Shown: positions 24,147-32,208 of the stretch, piece by piece
Layout of the letters: every line of letters begins with the position of its first letter
How positions within the stretch are numbered: the stretch's first letter is position 1
Source of the DNA: Levilactobacillus bambusae
Lineage (GTDB): Bacteria; Bacillota; Bacilli; Lactobacillales; Lactobacillaceae
Direction of reading: 5' to 3'
NCBI RefSeq assembly: GCF_003124125.1
Contig: NZ_QCXQ01000001.1
Coordinates: forward strand, 228,853 to 292,852
DNA length: 64,000 nucleotides
Program-made: the position numbers and the translations under genes
The notes under the pieces: model-generated
What the model was told of the DNA's origin: nothing
Databases searched by the model: none
Seen by the model: only the letters and a program-made list of their open reading frames with translations

Positions 24147-24950
24147 CTATAAATAGCACGTAAAAAATCCCAATTCGAGAATCTCTGACGTTATATCCTT
24201 CACCCCTTCTGACATTGTAACCAATAACCGGATAACGTTTCGATGCAGAAAATCAATGGTTTCACCTGTAATACTGAACCGCTGATGGTTACATATATCA
24301 TAAGACATAATTAACATCTTACCTGTACGCACTGAACCGTCAGAGATTAGCGCAAGGAAGGTATCACCACTGGGTTTCACAAATGTATTTGCTTGATGCC
24401 ACTTAATGGGATTATCATCAGTGTCCAGAAGGCGTCCTTTCTTCATCGGTCAGTACCTCTTCATAAACTTTGTAATCTAAAACATCCCCAAAGGACGCGG
24501 TGGCTTGCTTTACGTACTCTTTGAGGATATCATTGGTATCTAGATATAGATCAGCAGTCTGCTGTTGTTTGAGTGCATCGAGTTCCTCTTTCACTTCAAC
24601 ATTTCTTAGCAAGCGGTTCTCAGCTATCTCAGCCGTTCGTTGGTCAACTTGACAAGCCTTTTGGTAAGCCCAGGTAGCATTGAAACGTTGTAAGTAATAT
24701 AAACAAAAGAGTTTTTGCTTTTCCGTAAGCGTCGAGTCTTCAAGTTCTTGGATAACATTTGGGGGTGCACCCTTTCAATAGGTGCGCCCCTTGCCTTCAG
24801 TTGCGTCTTTTTCTTAGAACCACGTTGCCAATCATAGCAACGCATCCAAGATTTTAATGTGTTAAGTGGAATATTATACTTAGTGGAAATATCCTTGTAC
24901 TTCATCCCCGCTATATAATCTCGTTCATCCCGTCCGACTACTTTTTTCAT
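24147..24950 (-). pseudogene. Phage terminase small subunit, frameshifted
   Basis: Three frames together read as one terminase small subunit. The N-terminal helix-turn-helix (YIAGMKYKDISTKYNIP, then LKSWMRCYDWQRGSKKK) comes first. A shift near 24770 leads into a frame reading IQELEDSTLTEKQKLFCLYY and on through LLRNVEVKEELDALK. A second shift in GAAGAAAGG near 24438 leads to LDTDDNPIKWHQANTF. The 3' part has no convincing similarity. Small terminase subunits recognise phage DNA for packaging; this one cannot be made whole. Its presence identifies the region as prophage-derived. Confidence 0.8.
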
Positions 24951-24993
24951 TACATATCACCTACACCTCCAATTGGGCAAAATAAAAAGACGC

Positions 24994-25857
24994 CTAAGCG
25001 TCTGATCTTATGAATAAATTTTCTAAATCATTAACTTTTTTGTTATCTTGTCGAATCATAGTATCAGATCCATAGGCCTTCGTTAAGGCATCCCCCTGGA
25101 TAAAATAATAGGTCAATTTTTCCAATAATCCCTCACCATTCGTAAAGAATGAATCACTATTAATTGCTTCTGCAAAGCCTGTTTCGCCTTTATCCGTAGT
25201 AAACTTCAAGACAATCCTAGAATAATAAGTATTATCCATGTCTTTGCCATTCCCAACGTTAATTCCATTATTATTTTTTAGATACGTTGTTGGGGGAGCA
25301 ATATATAAATCCTGACCTTTCTTTAACGGACCTAATATAAATTTTTTATGATGCTGTTCTTCAGATTCCGGCGTCCAAAACATATCAGGGAATGTCTCAG
25401 ATTTGGTTACCAAACAATATTCGCAGTAAAACGATAAATCAATTATCGGTTTGCCCAGAACGTCTGTGACACTAATAAAAGAAGTTCCGACAGGATCATT
25501 TTTAATTTTTTTCGATAGGGTTTCGTCCTCGTTATTTTCCATAATCGGAATCCAATAATTAGTTAAATTAGCATCACCCTTTAATGTTACAATATTGAGT
25601 TTCAAATGAGGTCGATGATCTTCGATTTCTCGTGCCCGTGTTAATTCATTTTGATGTCGCAGCGTTTCCTCTGATTCTTTAACTTGCCAAACAACCAATA
25701 ATAAAGCAATAACTGTACCAATCGATCCGATCCATGTTCCTAGATCTCCAATACCATTGGCCTTTTTATATGTCACATAATGTGTAATCGTCAGTCCAAT
25801 TCCTACTAATATTCCAAGTGTTAATACGCTTACTAGTTCTCCTCGGTCTCGTTTCAA
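24994..25857 (-). CDS. Unknown protein with two membrane helices and a soluble domain
   Basis: A 287-residue protein. Two helices (residues about 8-28 and 39-59, the second GTWIGSIGTVIALLLVVWQV) form a hairpin. A charged, probably coiled stretch (KESEETLRHQNELTRAREIE) comes next, and then a soluble domain of about 200 residues rich in beta pattern. The start is a TTG at 25857 nine bases after GGAGG. It lies inside the prophage remnant, beside terminase debris and the hicAB relic, and is the only intact gene there apart from hicB. I recognise no family. Location and build are compatible with a phage-borne accessory or defence gene, but there is no direct evidence. Confidence 0.6.
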   Translation of the reverse strand: MKRDRGELVSVLTLGILVGIGLTITHYVTYKKANGIGDLGTWIGSIGTVIALLLVVWQVKESEETLRHQNELTRAREIEDHRPHLKLNIVTLKGDANLTNYWIPIMENNEDETLSKKIKNDPVGTSFISVTDVLGKPIIDLSFYCEYCLVTKSETFPDMFWTPESEEQHHKKFILGPLKKGQDLYIAPPTTYLKNNNGINVGNGKDMDNTYYSRIVLKFTTDKGETGFAEAINSDSFFTNGEGLLEKLTYYFIQGDALTKAYGSDTMIRQDNKKVNDLENLFIRSDA

Positions 25858-26011
25858 TATCTCTAACCTCCGTAAAATCAATACTTCGATTATACAGATT
25901 AGCAGTCTTTTTCGTGGACTCTTTTTTCTTTTTATCCTTTAGCCACTTCTCCAACCGTGCATCCGCGTTAACGAACGCTCTTGGTTCATAGCCAAACTTA
26001 CTGTAAATCAT
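25766..26011 (-). CDS. Short hypothetical protein, doubtful
   Basis: An 81-codon frame with a good ribosome site (AAAGG close to the ATG, GGGAGGGG further up), beginning MIYSKFGYEPRAFV and continuing through a lysine-rich KWLKDKKKKES. The last third overlaps the start of the membrane protein gene in another frame and looks random, so the frame may be a truncated relic. It would be co-transcribed with the gene below. Confidence 0.35.
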   Translation of the reverse strand: MIYSKFGYEPRAFVNADARLEKWLKDKKKKESTKKTANLYNRSIDFTEVRDIETRPRRTSKRINTWNISRNWTDDYTLCDI

Positions 26012-26050
26012 ATCCTTTGGGCACCCCTCCCAATATTATTTTTTGTGCAC

Positions 26051-26234
26051 ATGCCAATGACGCAAAAAGCCATGGTGAAGTTGCTAACAGCCAACGGTTG
26101 GATAAAAACAACCGGAGGCAAGGGGATCCTATATCAAAATGGAAAAGCCCGGCGAGCGACCCATTACTGTGCCACACGGTGAACTTAACAAATACACCGA
26201 ACGTGGTATCAGAAAAGAAGCTGGACTGTTATAG
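26051..26234 (+). pseudogene. hicA: HicA toxin (mRNA interferase), frameshifted
   Basis: The first 24 codons read MPMTQKAMVKLLTANGW and on to TTGGKG. Then an extra G in the run 26122-26125 shifts the frame and translation would stop at 26175-26177. In the restored frame the rest reads GSYIKMEKPGERPITVPHG and ends ERGIRKEAGLL at 26234, a full-length HicA. In addition the catalytic His of the conserved GSH motif is Tyr (GSY), so toxicity would be lost even without the shift. No clear ribosome site precedes the ATG. HicB follows 36 bp downstream. Confidence 0.85.
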
Positions 26235-26270
26235 TCAAGCTTCTTTGGCATATCAAAGGAGGAATGAACC

Positions 26271-26720
26271 ATGCTTGTTAGTTATCCTGCCATGTTCTAC
26301 TACGACGCTAGTGAATCAGTTCCCTACTTCGTCCATTTTCCTGATTTTAAAAACTCAGCCACTCAAGGTGATAGTATCTCGGACGCCATGTTTATGGCTT
26401 CTGACTGGTTAGGTGGAATGGTTGCCAGTTATATTGAAGATGACCAAGATATCCCAACGCCAACTTCCATCAATGACTTATCACTGGAAGGTAACAATCC
26501 CTTTAAGGATGATCCTGACTTCCAATTGACTTATGATAAGGATAAATCATTCATTTCGATGGTCACCGTTAACGTAACCAACTATATCGACGATCAGAAA
26601 ACAGTGAAAAAAACTCTAACTATTCCCGAGTTGGCCGATAAAGCTGGTAAGAAAATGAAGCTTAATTTCTCAAAAACTTTAACGGAAGACATCGCGGAAA
26701 AGAAATTGCGTCAAAACTAA
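26271..26720 (+). CDS. hicB: HicB family antitoxin
   Basis: A 149-residue protein. The N-terminal HicB fold reads YPAMFYYDASESVPYFVHFP, with DFKNSATQGDSISDAMFMA next. The C-terminal 60 residues end with TLTIPELADKAGKKMKLNFS and a basic tail, a likely DNA-binding domain. Start behind AAAGGAGG. HicB neutralises HicA and represses the operon. Here it is intact although its toxin partner is broken, so it is either a relic or protects against other HicA toxins. Confidence 0.9.
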   Translation: MLVSYPAMFYYDASESVPYFVHFPDFKNSATQGDSISDAMFMASDWLGGMVASYIEDDQDIPTPTSINDLSLEGNNPFKDDPDFQLTYDKDKSFISMVTVNVTNYIDDQKTVKKTLTIPELADKAGKKMKLNFSKTLTEDIAEKKLRQN

Positions 26721-26832
26721 GCGGAGCAATTATGCTGCGCTTTTATTTTGCGTACAAAAATAGCCCAATCGCATAAACGATTGAGCATCTACCTATCGAA
26801 TTGTCGCGCTCTATTTTGGATCTACAATATTT

Positions 26833-26865
26833 GGTGTTGATGAAGAAATTCATCAACACCCTTTT
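26833..26865 (+). terminator. Terminator downstream of hicB
   Basis: A perfect 12-bp stem (26833-26844 with 26849-26860), a GAAA tetraloop, then CTTTTT. A weaker hairpin (GCGGAGCA/TGCTGCGC, 26722-26743, with TTTTATTTT) lies directly after the hicB stop. Confidence 0.8.
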
Positions 26866-26916
26866 TGCGCATAACAATCGGATTCAGATTGAATTTATGC
26901 TACGCCCAGAAAAAAG

Positions 26917-26942
26917 AAAACAGTTCAAAAATGAACTGTTTT
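26917..26942. terminator. Terminator of degV
   Basis: AAAACAGTTCA pairs with TGAACTGTTTT around a short A loop; T-rich on the minus-strand exit side. Confidence 0.7.
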
Positions 26943-26983
26943 TCTAAATTAACTTTCATTAACACTATTTGATTTAGAGCCAT

Positions 26984-27853
26984 TTATATTCTGTCGATAT
27001 CAATCATCCAAGCCAGCGCCAATGCTTTTTCCCCTAAATGTGTTCCAATTACGGGACCAAACTCGCCCTGTTCAATGGGTAAATCAGGATACATTGCGGA
27101 AATTTTCTTAGTCCACTGGGCTCCCCCATCAGGATCATTAGCATTAATTACAATGGCACGGAGCGGATAATCAACGTTTTTAACCACCTCAGAAAAGAGA
27201 GTTTCCACGCGTAATAGAGCTTTTTTGCGGGACCGGACCTTTTCAAAGGCCACGATTTCGTGGGAGGTATCATCAAACGTTAAAAGCGGCTTGATTTTCA
27301 GGACACTCCCAATAAAAGCGGATGCGTTTGATAACCGGCCACCCCGAACGAGGTTTTGCAAATCATCGACAATGAAATATTCACCGATGGTTTTACGAAT
27401 TTCGTCTAACCGGGTCATAATTTCTTCTGGCGTATAGGTCCCTGCCTTTGCCATTCTAGCAGCGGCAATAACTAAGTAGCCCATTAATTTAACGGTAATT
27501 TGTGAATCATATGGATACACCTTAATGCCATCGATTGACCCAGCGATGTTATTTAGTGAATTAACAAAACCAGAAATGGTACTAGCTAAATGAATGCTGA
27601 TGACCGCTTCATAGCCCTCATCCGAAAGGCGTTGGTAAAGTTCAATCATCTCACCTAGTGGTGGCTGAGACGTACTTGGAAATGACTTAGAGTGACGGAG
27701 CTTATCATAAAATTCTTCATTAGTAATATCGACGCCTTCGTTATAGGAACGCCCGTCAATGACGACGGGAATCGGAACGACACTAATATTATTTTGTTTG
27801 ACTTCATCGTCCGACAAATAGCTGGTACTGTCGGTGACAACAGCTATCTTCAT
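26984..27853 (-). CDS. DegV family protein (fatty acid binding)
   Basis: A 289-residue cytosolic protein with the DegV start VVTDSTSYLSDDEV, the PSTSQPP loop near residues 59-65, and SIHLASTISG. DegV/FakB proteins bind a fatty acid for phosphorylation by FakA and its entry into phospholipid. The last codons (LAWMIDIDRI) overlap the 19-bp repeat at 26994-27012, the apparent integration site, and the gene's 3' end is intact. Confidence 0.93.
   Translation of the reverse strand: MKIAVVTDSTSYLSDDEVKQNNISVVPIPVVIDGRSYNEGVDITNEEFYDKLRHSKSFPSTSQPPLGEMIELYQRLSDEGYEAVISIHLASTISGFVNSLNNIAGSIDGIKVYPYDSQITVKLMGYLVIAAARMAKAGTYTPEEIMTRLDEIRKTIGEYFIVDDLQNLVRGGRLSNASAFIGSVLKIKPLLTFDDTSHEIVAFEKVRSRKKALLRVETLFSEVVKNVDYPLRAIVINANDPDGGAQWTKKISAMYPDLPIEQGEFGPVIGTHLGEKALALAWMIDIDRI
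26994..27012. repeat. Right attachment-site-like repeat within degV
   Basis: TCGATATCAATCATCCAAG, the chromosomal copy of the sequence at 23833-23851 (one mismatch), encoding part of the DegV C-terminus. Confidence 0.6.
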
Positions 27854-27951
27854 TAACTTACACCTGCTTTGTAAAAAATAAGAATCACATAATTTTCCAA
27901 TATTAAAAAGAATACCATATTTACTTTAAGAGCTCCAGCCGTCTCCCGGAG

Positions 27952-29244
27952 TTACGGTTTAAAAACGCCGTCCAAGGGATGACCAGGCAGCGTATGCGAA
28001 AGCCGAAGACCTAGGAGCCTAGCAAATGTTGGCGCTTCATCAATTAAATCAGCGTTAGCAAATTGACGGTTGGGAATAATTGCTGGCCCGTTTAACACCA
28101 TCGTTGTGGCGTAGTTGGCCTTATCAGGTGAGTAGCCATGGACGGCTCGGTATCGGTCTGGCTGACCGATACTGGAGTCATCCACGGATAATACAATTTC
28201 AGATCCCTTGGCCTCATCCGTAAAGTAATAGCCTCGGTCAGCTTCAACCATAAAGGTACAATCCGGGTCAGCTCCCATGCTTACGGCCTCTTGCTTCGTA
28301 TAAACGTGAGCAACCCCCGGAACATTTGTGATTAGTGCCTGCAAATTCTTAATGTCAGCAAACTGATGGGTATAAACGTAAGTTGAACCATCACATGATT
28401 TAGCCCAAACGTGCCAGTCATGTTTAACGGCTCCGTCCCGTCGCGCCCTTAACCATCCCGCCTGACGAAAAGCAACATTAAGGCGAATCATCTTGGTGAC
28501 GTCAATTTGGTCGTGATCCCCTAATAACACAATATTAGTATCATCGGCTAATCCGGCGGATTGGACGGCCTGGATAATTTGACCAACGTGTTCATCCTGT
28601 CGTTGAAGAGCGGCGTTAGCTTCTTTGGATTGAACCCCGAATCGATGACGCATACTATCAAGACCAACTAAATGAATCATCGTTAAATTAGGCTGCTTAG
28701 TTTTAATCGTATCAATGGCGCACGCCGTAATAAAATTATCCAGTTCGGGCTGGTGAATTCCGTTTCTCAAGTGACCAAACTTATGGTTCATCTGCCAAAG
28801 GAAATAGGATGAACTTCCATGCAGAGACACTAAGGTTTGACTAGTCCAAATCCGGTTAGGGAAAATTTCCGCTAGGTTATAGTCAATTTCGCTTCCTGCG
28901 GTTACCGGCCATAAAAATGATGCGGTGGAATATCCGACGTCATGGGCTAATCCGTAAAGGGTCTTCGTCTGAATTGATTTTTGGTACCAAAACCAATCGG
29001 GCGAACGCCGGTTGGGCTGACGTTTGGTATTGTTAACAATCCCATGCTCACTCGGGTACCGGCCCGTCATAATTGTTGTGTGTGAGGGATAAGTTAACGA
29101 TGGATAGATTCCATCGATTGCTTTCACCCAGGTTCCCGTCTTGATGAGTTGATTAATATTTGGTAAGTCATTTCTGCTTGTGGCGAGGTCGCGGGCTGCC
29201 AATGCATCAACAGAAATAACGATTAGGTGCTGATTCCCCTTCAT
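27952..29244 (-). CDS. Alkaline phosphatase superfamily phosphodiesterase
   Basis: A 430-residue protein of the nucleotide pyrophosphatase/phosphodiesterase type. The metal site starts with VISVDALAA (Asp near residue 13); the nucleophile Thr is in YPSLTYPSHTTIM; later ligands are in LVGLDSMRHRFG and LLGDHDQ; GYSPD follows near the end. No signal peptide or anchor is seen, so it is probably cytosolic. It lies 26 bp downstream of a MarR regulator in one unit. Substrate unknown. Confidence 0.9.
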   Translation of the reverse strand: MKGNQHLIVISVDALAARDLATSRNDLPNINQLIKTGTWVKAIDGIYPSLTYPSHTTIMTGRYPSEHGIVNNTKRQPNRRSPDWFWYQKSIQTKTLYGLAHDVGYSTASFLWPVTAGSEIDYNLAEIFPNRIWTSQTLVSLHGSSSYFLWQMNHKFGHLRNGIHQPELDNFITACAIDTIKTKQPNLTMIHLVGLDSMRHRFGVQSKEANAALQRQDEHVGQIIQAVQSAGLADDTNIVLLGDHDQIDVTKMIRLNVAFRQAGWLRARRDGAVKHDWHVWAKSCDGSTYVYTHQFADIKNLQALITNVPGVAHVYTKQEAVSMGADPDCTFMVEADRGYYFTDEAKGSEIVLSVDDSSIGQPDRYRAVHGYSPDKANYATTMVLNGPAIIPNRQFANADLIDEAPTFARLLGLRLSHTLPGHPLDGVFKP

Positions 29245-29270
29245 GTTATCGAGATCCTTCTCTCACTTGA

Positions 29271-29696
29271 CTATTGGTCGCTACTAACTCGCGTAAGGCT
29301 TTTATCGAGTCGGTTTAGCAAAATTTGGAGTAAGTTCCGTTCATCTTCAGGCCAATGATCAAATACGGAATCCGAAAGGGTTTCAAACTGTCCGTTAACT
29401 TGAGTTAACGCTTCTGCTCCCCTTGCCGTCATTGAATAAATCAGTTGCCGTTTATCTCGGCCAACCGCGGTCTTAGTTACAAATTCTTTCTTCAATAGCC
29501 CCTTTAACTGACGACTTAGGGTTGAAGTATCTAACGAAGTAACTTCCGATAATTTTTCCTGGGTGGTAATCCCTTCGTTAATATGCCCTAATAAAATCCA
29601 TTCAGAAACGGTAATATGATTTTTTTTAGTTAATTGTTGTAGTAAATGCTGGTGGGCTTTGCTAACGTCTAATAGTGCCAATAAGTTTGATTTCAT
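29271..29696 (-). CDS. MarR-family transcriptional regulator
   Basis: A 141-residue winged-helix regulator; the recognition region is TQEKLSEVTSLDTSTLSRQL and the wing follows at TKTAVGRDKRQLIYS. The gene begins behind GGAGGG and reads into the phosphodiesterase gene, so the two form an operon. A palindrome at 29716-29727 overlaps its promoter, which suggests autorepression. Ligand unknown. Confidence 0.9.
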   Translation of the reverse strand: MKSNLLALLDVSKAHQHLLQQLTKKNHITVSEWILLGHINEGITTQEKLSEVTSLDTSTLSRQLKGLLKKEFVTKTAVGRDKRQLIYSMTARGAEALTQVNGQFETLSDSVFDHWPEDERNLLQILLNRLDKSLTRVSSDQ

Positions 29697-29715
29697 CTTT
29701 ATCCCTCCATAATTG

Positions 29716-29727
29716 TATTGTACAATA
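29716..29727. promoter_or_regulatory. Palindromic operator candidate for the MarR gene
   Basis: TATTGTACAATA, a perfect palindrome 20 bp upstream of the marR start, next to a minus-strand promoter (TTGTAT, 18 bp, TACAAT). MarR proteins commonly bind such sites. Confidence 0.5.
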
Positions 29728-29776
29728 ACTTATTTGCTTAATACAAGCTCAATTTGAGTTGAAAACCAGGAATTCT

Positions 29777-29805
29777 TTGCACCGACTGTCTTTTGCCGGT
29801 ATACT
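29777..29805 (+). promoter_or_regulatory. Promoter of rqcH
   Basis: TTGCAC (29777-29782), 17 bp, TATACT (29800-29805). Confidence 0.65.
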
Positions 29806-29842
29806 TAGTGTAATTATTCTATATAGAAAAGAAGTGGCTCCT

Positions 29843-31549
29843 ATGTCGTTTGATGGTGCTTTTACGCATGCCATGGTTCATGAATTAGATACCACGCTTT
29901 CAACGGGCCGCATTACTAAAATTAACCAGCCCTACGATAACGAGGTTGTGGTAACGGTTCGGGCAAACGGACACAATTACCCCTTGTTATTATCCGCTAA
30001 TCCAACCTATGCGCGGATTCAAATTACGACGATTCCCTATGTAAATCCTCCGGTCCCAACTAACTTTACCATGATGATGCGTAAGTATCTGAGTGGTGGA
30101 ATTATTCAATCTGTCACTCAAATGGCTAATGACCGGGTCGTTCGAATTAATTTAACGAGTCGAAACGAATTAGGCGACCAACAAAATCTCATCCTGATCA
30201 TTGAAATTATGGCACGCCATAGTAATGTAATCTTAGTCGATGCGGCTTCAATGAAGATTTTAGATGCTATTAAACACGTTGGCTCAGATCAAAATCGGTA
30301 CCGGTTACTTCTCCCGGGTGCCCAATATATTGAACCCCCAAAACAGGAACTCACAGATCCCTTTGGTGGACCACTAGCCAACTTAGCAGAAACGGTTGCT
30401 AACTACCCCAATGTTGAAGTTTTGGCTAAGGAACTTCAGCATCAGTATCAGGGATTGGGTAAGGATACGGCCATTGCACTAGCCGATGACCTTCACCAAC
30501 CGGGGGATTTAGTGGATCTGTTTAATCATTTCTTCACTCGTTTCAACGATCCCCAACCAACCTTAACCATTTACAGTAACAACAAAACAAGTTTTTCGGC
30601 CTTTCCTTATCCGGCTCCTGAAGATAGTCAACGGGACGAGGATTCAACGTTAAGCGAACTTTTAGACCATTACTACTCTGATAAAGCTGAACGGGACCGC
30701 GTTCAGCAGCAGGGATCCGTCTTAATCCATGTGGTACGCAATGAATTAAAGAAGAACCGAACCAAACTCAAGAAATTGCAGCAGACCCTCTCACAGTCGG
30801 ATTCAGCCGATGAGTACCGCATCCGTGGGGAAATTTTAACCACTTATCTAAGTCAGCTTAACCGGGGAATGACCAGTATTGAGCTTCCGAATTTCTACGA
30901 TGAAATGAAGCCGATTCAAATCACCCTTTCAAACCAACTGACCCCTAGCCAGAACGCCCAGAAATACTTCAAGAAGTACCAAAAACTCAAGAATGCTGTT
31001 GCTTACGTTAACGAACAAATCACGCTAACGGAAGCCAACATTAACTACTTTGATAGCATTGAATCGCAGATTGAACTGGCGGCGCCTAAAGACTTAACTG
31101 ATATTCGACTTGAGTTAGAGCAAGGCGGTTACCTGAGGGATCACGATCATAATAAAAAGAAGAATAAACGAAAAGCAAAAGTATCGGCTCCCGAAACGTT
31201 TACTTCGACCGATGGCGTTAAAATCAGCGTCGGTAAAAATAACCTGCAAAATGATAAACTGACGCTCCATACGGCAAAAAAGACGGATATTTGGCTCCAC
31301 GTCCAGAAAATGCCAGGGTCACACGTTATCATTCATGATTCTCACCCCTCTGATGCCACCATTAAAGAAGCGGCAGAATTAGCGGCCTATTTCTCAAAGG
31401 GACGCCAGTCAAGCAACGTTCCCGTAGATTATGTCCAAGTTAAACGCGTTCATAAGCCAAACGGTGCTAAACCAGGCTTCGTTATTTTTACGGGACAAAA
31501 GACCATATATGTTACACTGGACGCAGAAATTGTTAATCAATTAAAATAA
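29843..31549 (+). CDS. rqcH: RqcH, ribosome quality control factor (NFACT/FbpA family)
   Basis: A 568-residue protein with NFACT-N (to about 200), a coiled-coil middle (about 280-430) and the C-terminal NFACT-R domain containing TDIWLHVQKMPGSHVIIHD. RqcH binds obstructed 50S subunits and adds alanine tails to stalled chains. Asp97 and Arg98 (MANDRVV), shown to be essential in Bacillus RqcH, are at exactly the same numbers when the start is ATG 29843. An upstream in-frame ATG at 29759 precedes the promoter's -10 and is not used. Confidence 0.93.
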   Translation: MSFDGAFTHAMVHELDTTLSTGRITKINQPYDNEVVVTVRANGHNYPLLLSANPTYARIQITTIPYVNPPVPTNFTMMMRKYLSGGIIQSVTQMANDRVVRINLTSRNELGDQQNLILIIEIMARHSNVILVDAASMKILDAIKHVGSDQNRYRLLLPGAQYIEPPKQELTDPFGGPLANLAETVANYPNVEVLAKELQHQYQGLGKDTAIALADDLHQPGDLVDLFNHFFTRFNDPQPTLTIYSNNKTSFSAFPYPAPEDSQRDEDSTLSELLDHYYSDKAERDRVQQQGSVLIHVVRNELKKNRTKLKKLQQTLSQSDSADEYRIRGEILTTYLSQLNRGMTSIELPNFYDEMKPIQITLSNQLTPSQNAQKYFKKYQKLKNAVAYVNEQITLTEANINYFDSIESQIELAAPKDLTDIRLELEQGGYLRDHDHNKKKNKRKAKVSAPETFTSTDGVKISVGKNNLQNDKLTLHTAKKTDIWLHVQKMPGSHVIIHDSHPSDATIKEAAELAAYFSKGRQSSNVPVDYVQVKRVHKPNGAKPGFVIFTGQKTIYVTLDAEIVNQLK

Positions 31550-31556
31550 TCTAAAT

Positions 31557-31590
31557 AAAGCCCATCGATTTTTGATCGATGGGCTTTTGT
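31557..31590 (+). terminator. Terminator of rqcH
   Basis: A 13-bp stem (31557-31569 with 31575-31587), then T-run. Confidence 0.85.
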
Positions 31591-31646
31591 ATATCACAAA
31601 AAGGATTTAATCCACATAATAATAAGTACTTGTATCTAACAACCTA

Positions 31647-32069
31647 TTAACTTTTTCCGGCAAATTGCTCACGGCAAGTTGGACATGTAATTTCAATTTT
31701 TCCGTGGCCCCGGGGAATCCGAATTCGCTGATGACATGCGGGGCAATGGAAAAATTTATAGTGCCGGGATTGAATAACTCGACGTTTAAGTCGGCTAAAG
31801 GGGCGAGTTAAAGGCAGCCACACCCGTTCAAAGCCCCGGTTTAATCGTACCTGTAAGTATATTTTTTTGGAAAATAGGTGCCAGTAAGCAAACCCAATTA
31901 AGATTAACGCCCCCCAATTTAACCAACCTAGCCGGCTGACCCAACTAACGATAATTAAAATGAAGGCTACCGCCATACTCACCTTATAGAGCGAGTCATT
32001 CTGGCCGTATCGGCCAATGAGCCATTTCTGGGCTTGGGCTATCCGATCCGCCCTTGTTTTCGTTCGCAC
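31647..32069 (-). CDS. Membrane protein with C-terminal zinc ribbon
   Basis: A 140-residue protein: basic N-terminus, two membrane helices (about residues 30-45 and 50-65), a basic linker, and a zinc ribbon formed by CPAC and CPTC in the last 40 residues (HCPACHQRIRIP, ITCPTCREQF). Start GTG 32069, seven bases after GGGAGG. Role unknown. Confidence 0.75.
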   Translation of the reverse strand: MRTKTRADRIAQAQKWLIGRYGQNDSLYKVSMAVAFILIIVSWVSRLGWLNWGALILIGFAYWHLFSKKIYLQVRLNRGFERVWLPLTRPFSRLKRRVIQSRHYKFFHCPACHQRIRIPRGHGKIEITCPTCREQFAGKS

Positions 32070-32142
32070 ATGATTACCTCCCATTATTAATCAATAAAAC
32101 TACTGTACCGAAAGCAATTTTTGATTTCAAATAGTTTCACAA

Positions 32143-32182
32143 AAAACGTCGAGGTAACCGGTTAGAGTTATCTCGACGTTTT
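32143..32182 (-). terminator. Terminator downstream of the carB-like gene
   Basis: CTCGACGTTTT / AAAACGTCGAG stem (32182-32172 with 32153-32143), T-run on the minus-strand exit. Confidence 0.85.
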
Positions 32183-32208
32183 GACAGATAAATAATACCC
32201 TGTCTACC

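Larger units (their letters stand above)
23852..26993. mobile_element. Decayed prophage remnant in the 3' end of degV
   Basis: About 3.1 kb bounded by the 19-bp direct repeat. It contains a frameshifted terminase small subunit, a membrane protein of unknown function, a broken hicA and an intact hicB. No integrase, portal, capsid or lysis gene remains. The 320 bp at 23826-24146 hold no intact gene, only a small GGGTT/AACCC hairpin with a T-run near 23887 and a short open tail ending at 24156. Confidence 0.6.

Noticed and set aside
25981-26412. 143-codon plus-strand frame
   Set aside because: It overlaps hicA and hicB in another phase, has no ribosome site, and shows no protein-like pattern.
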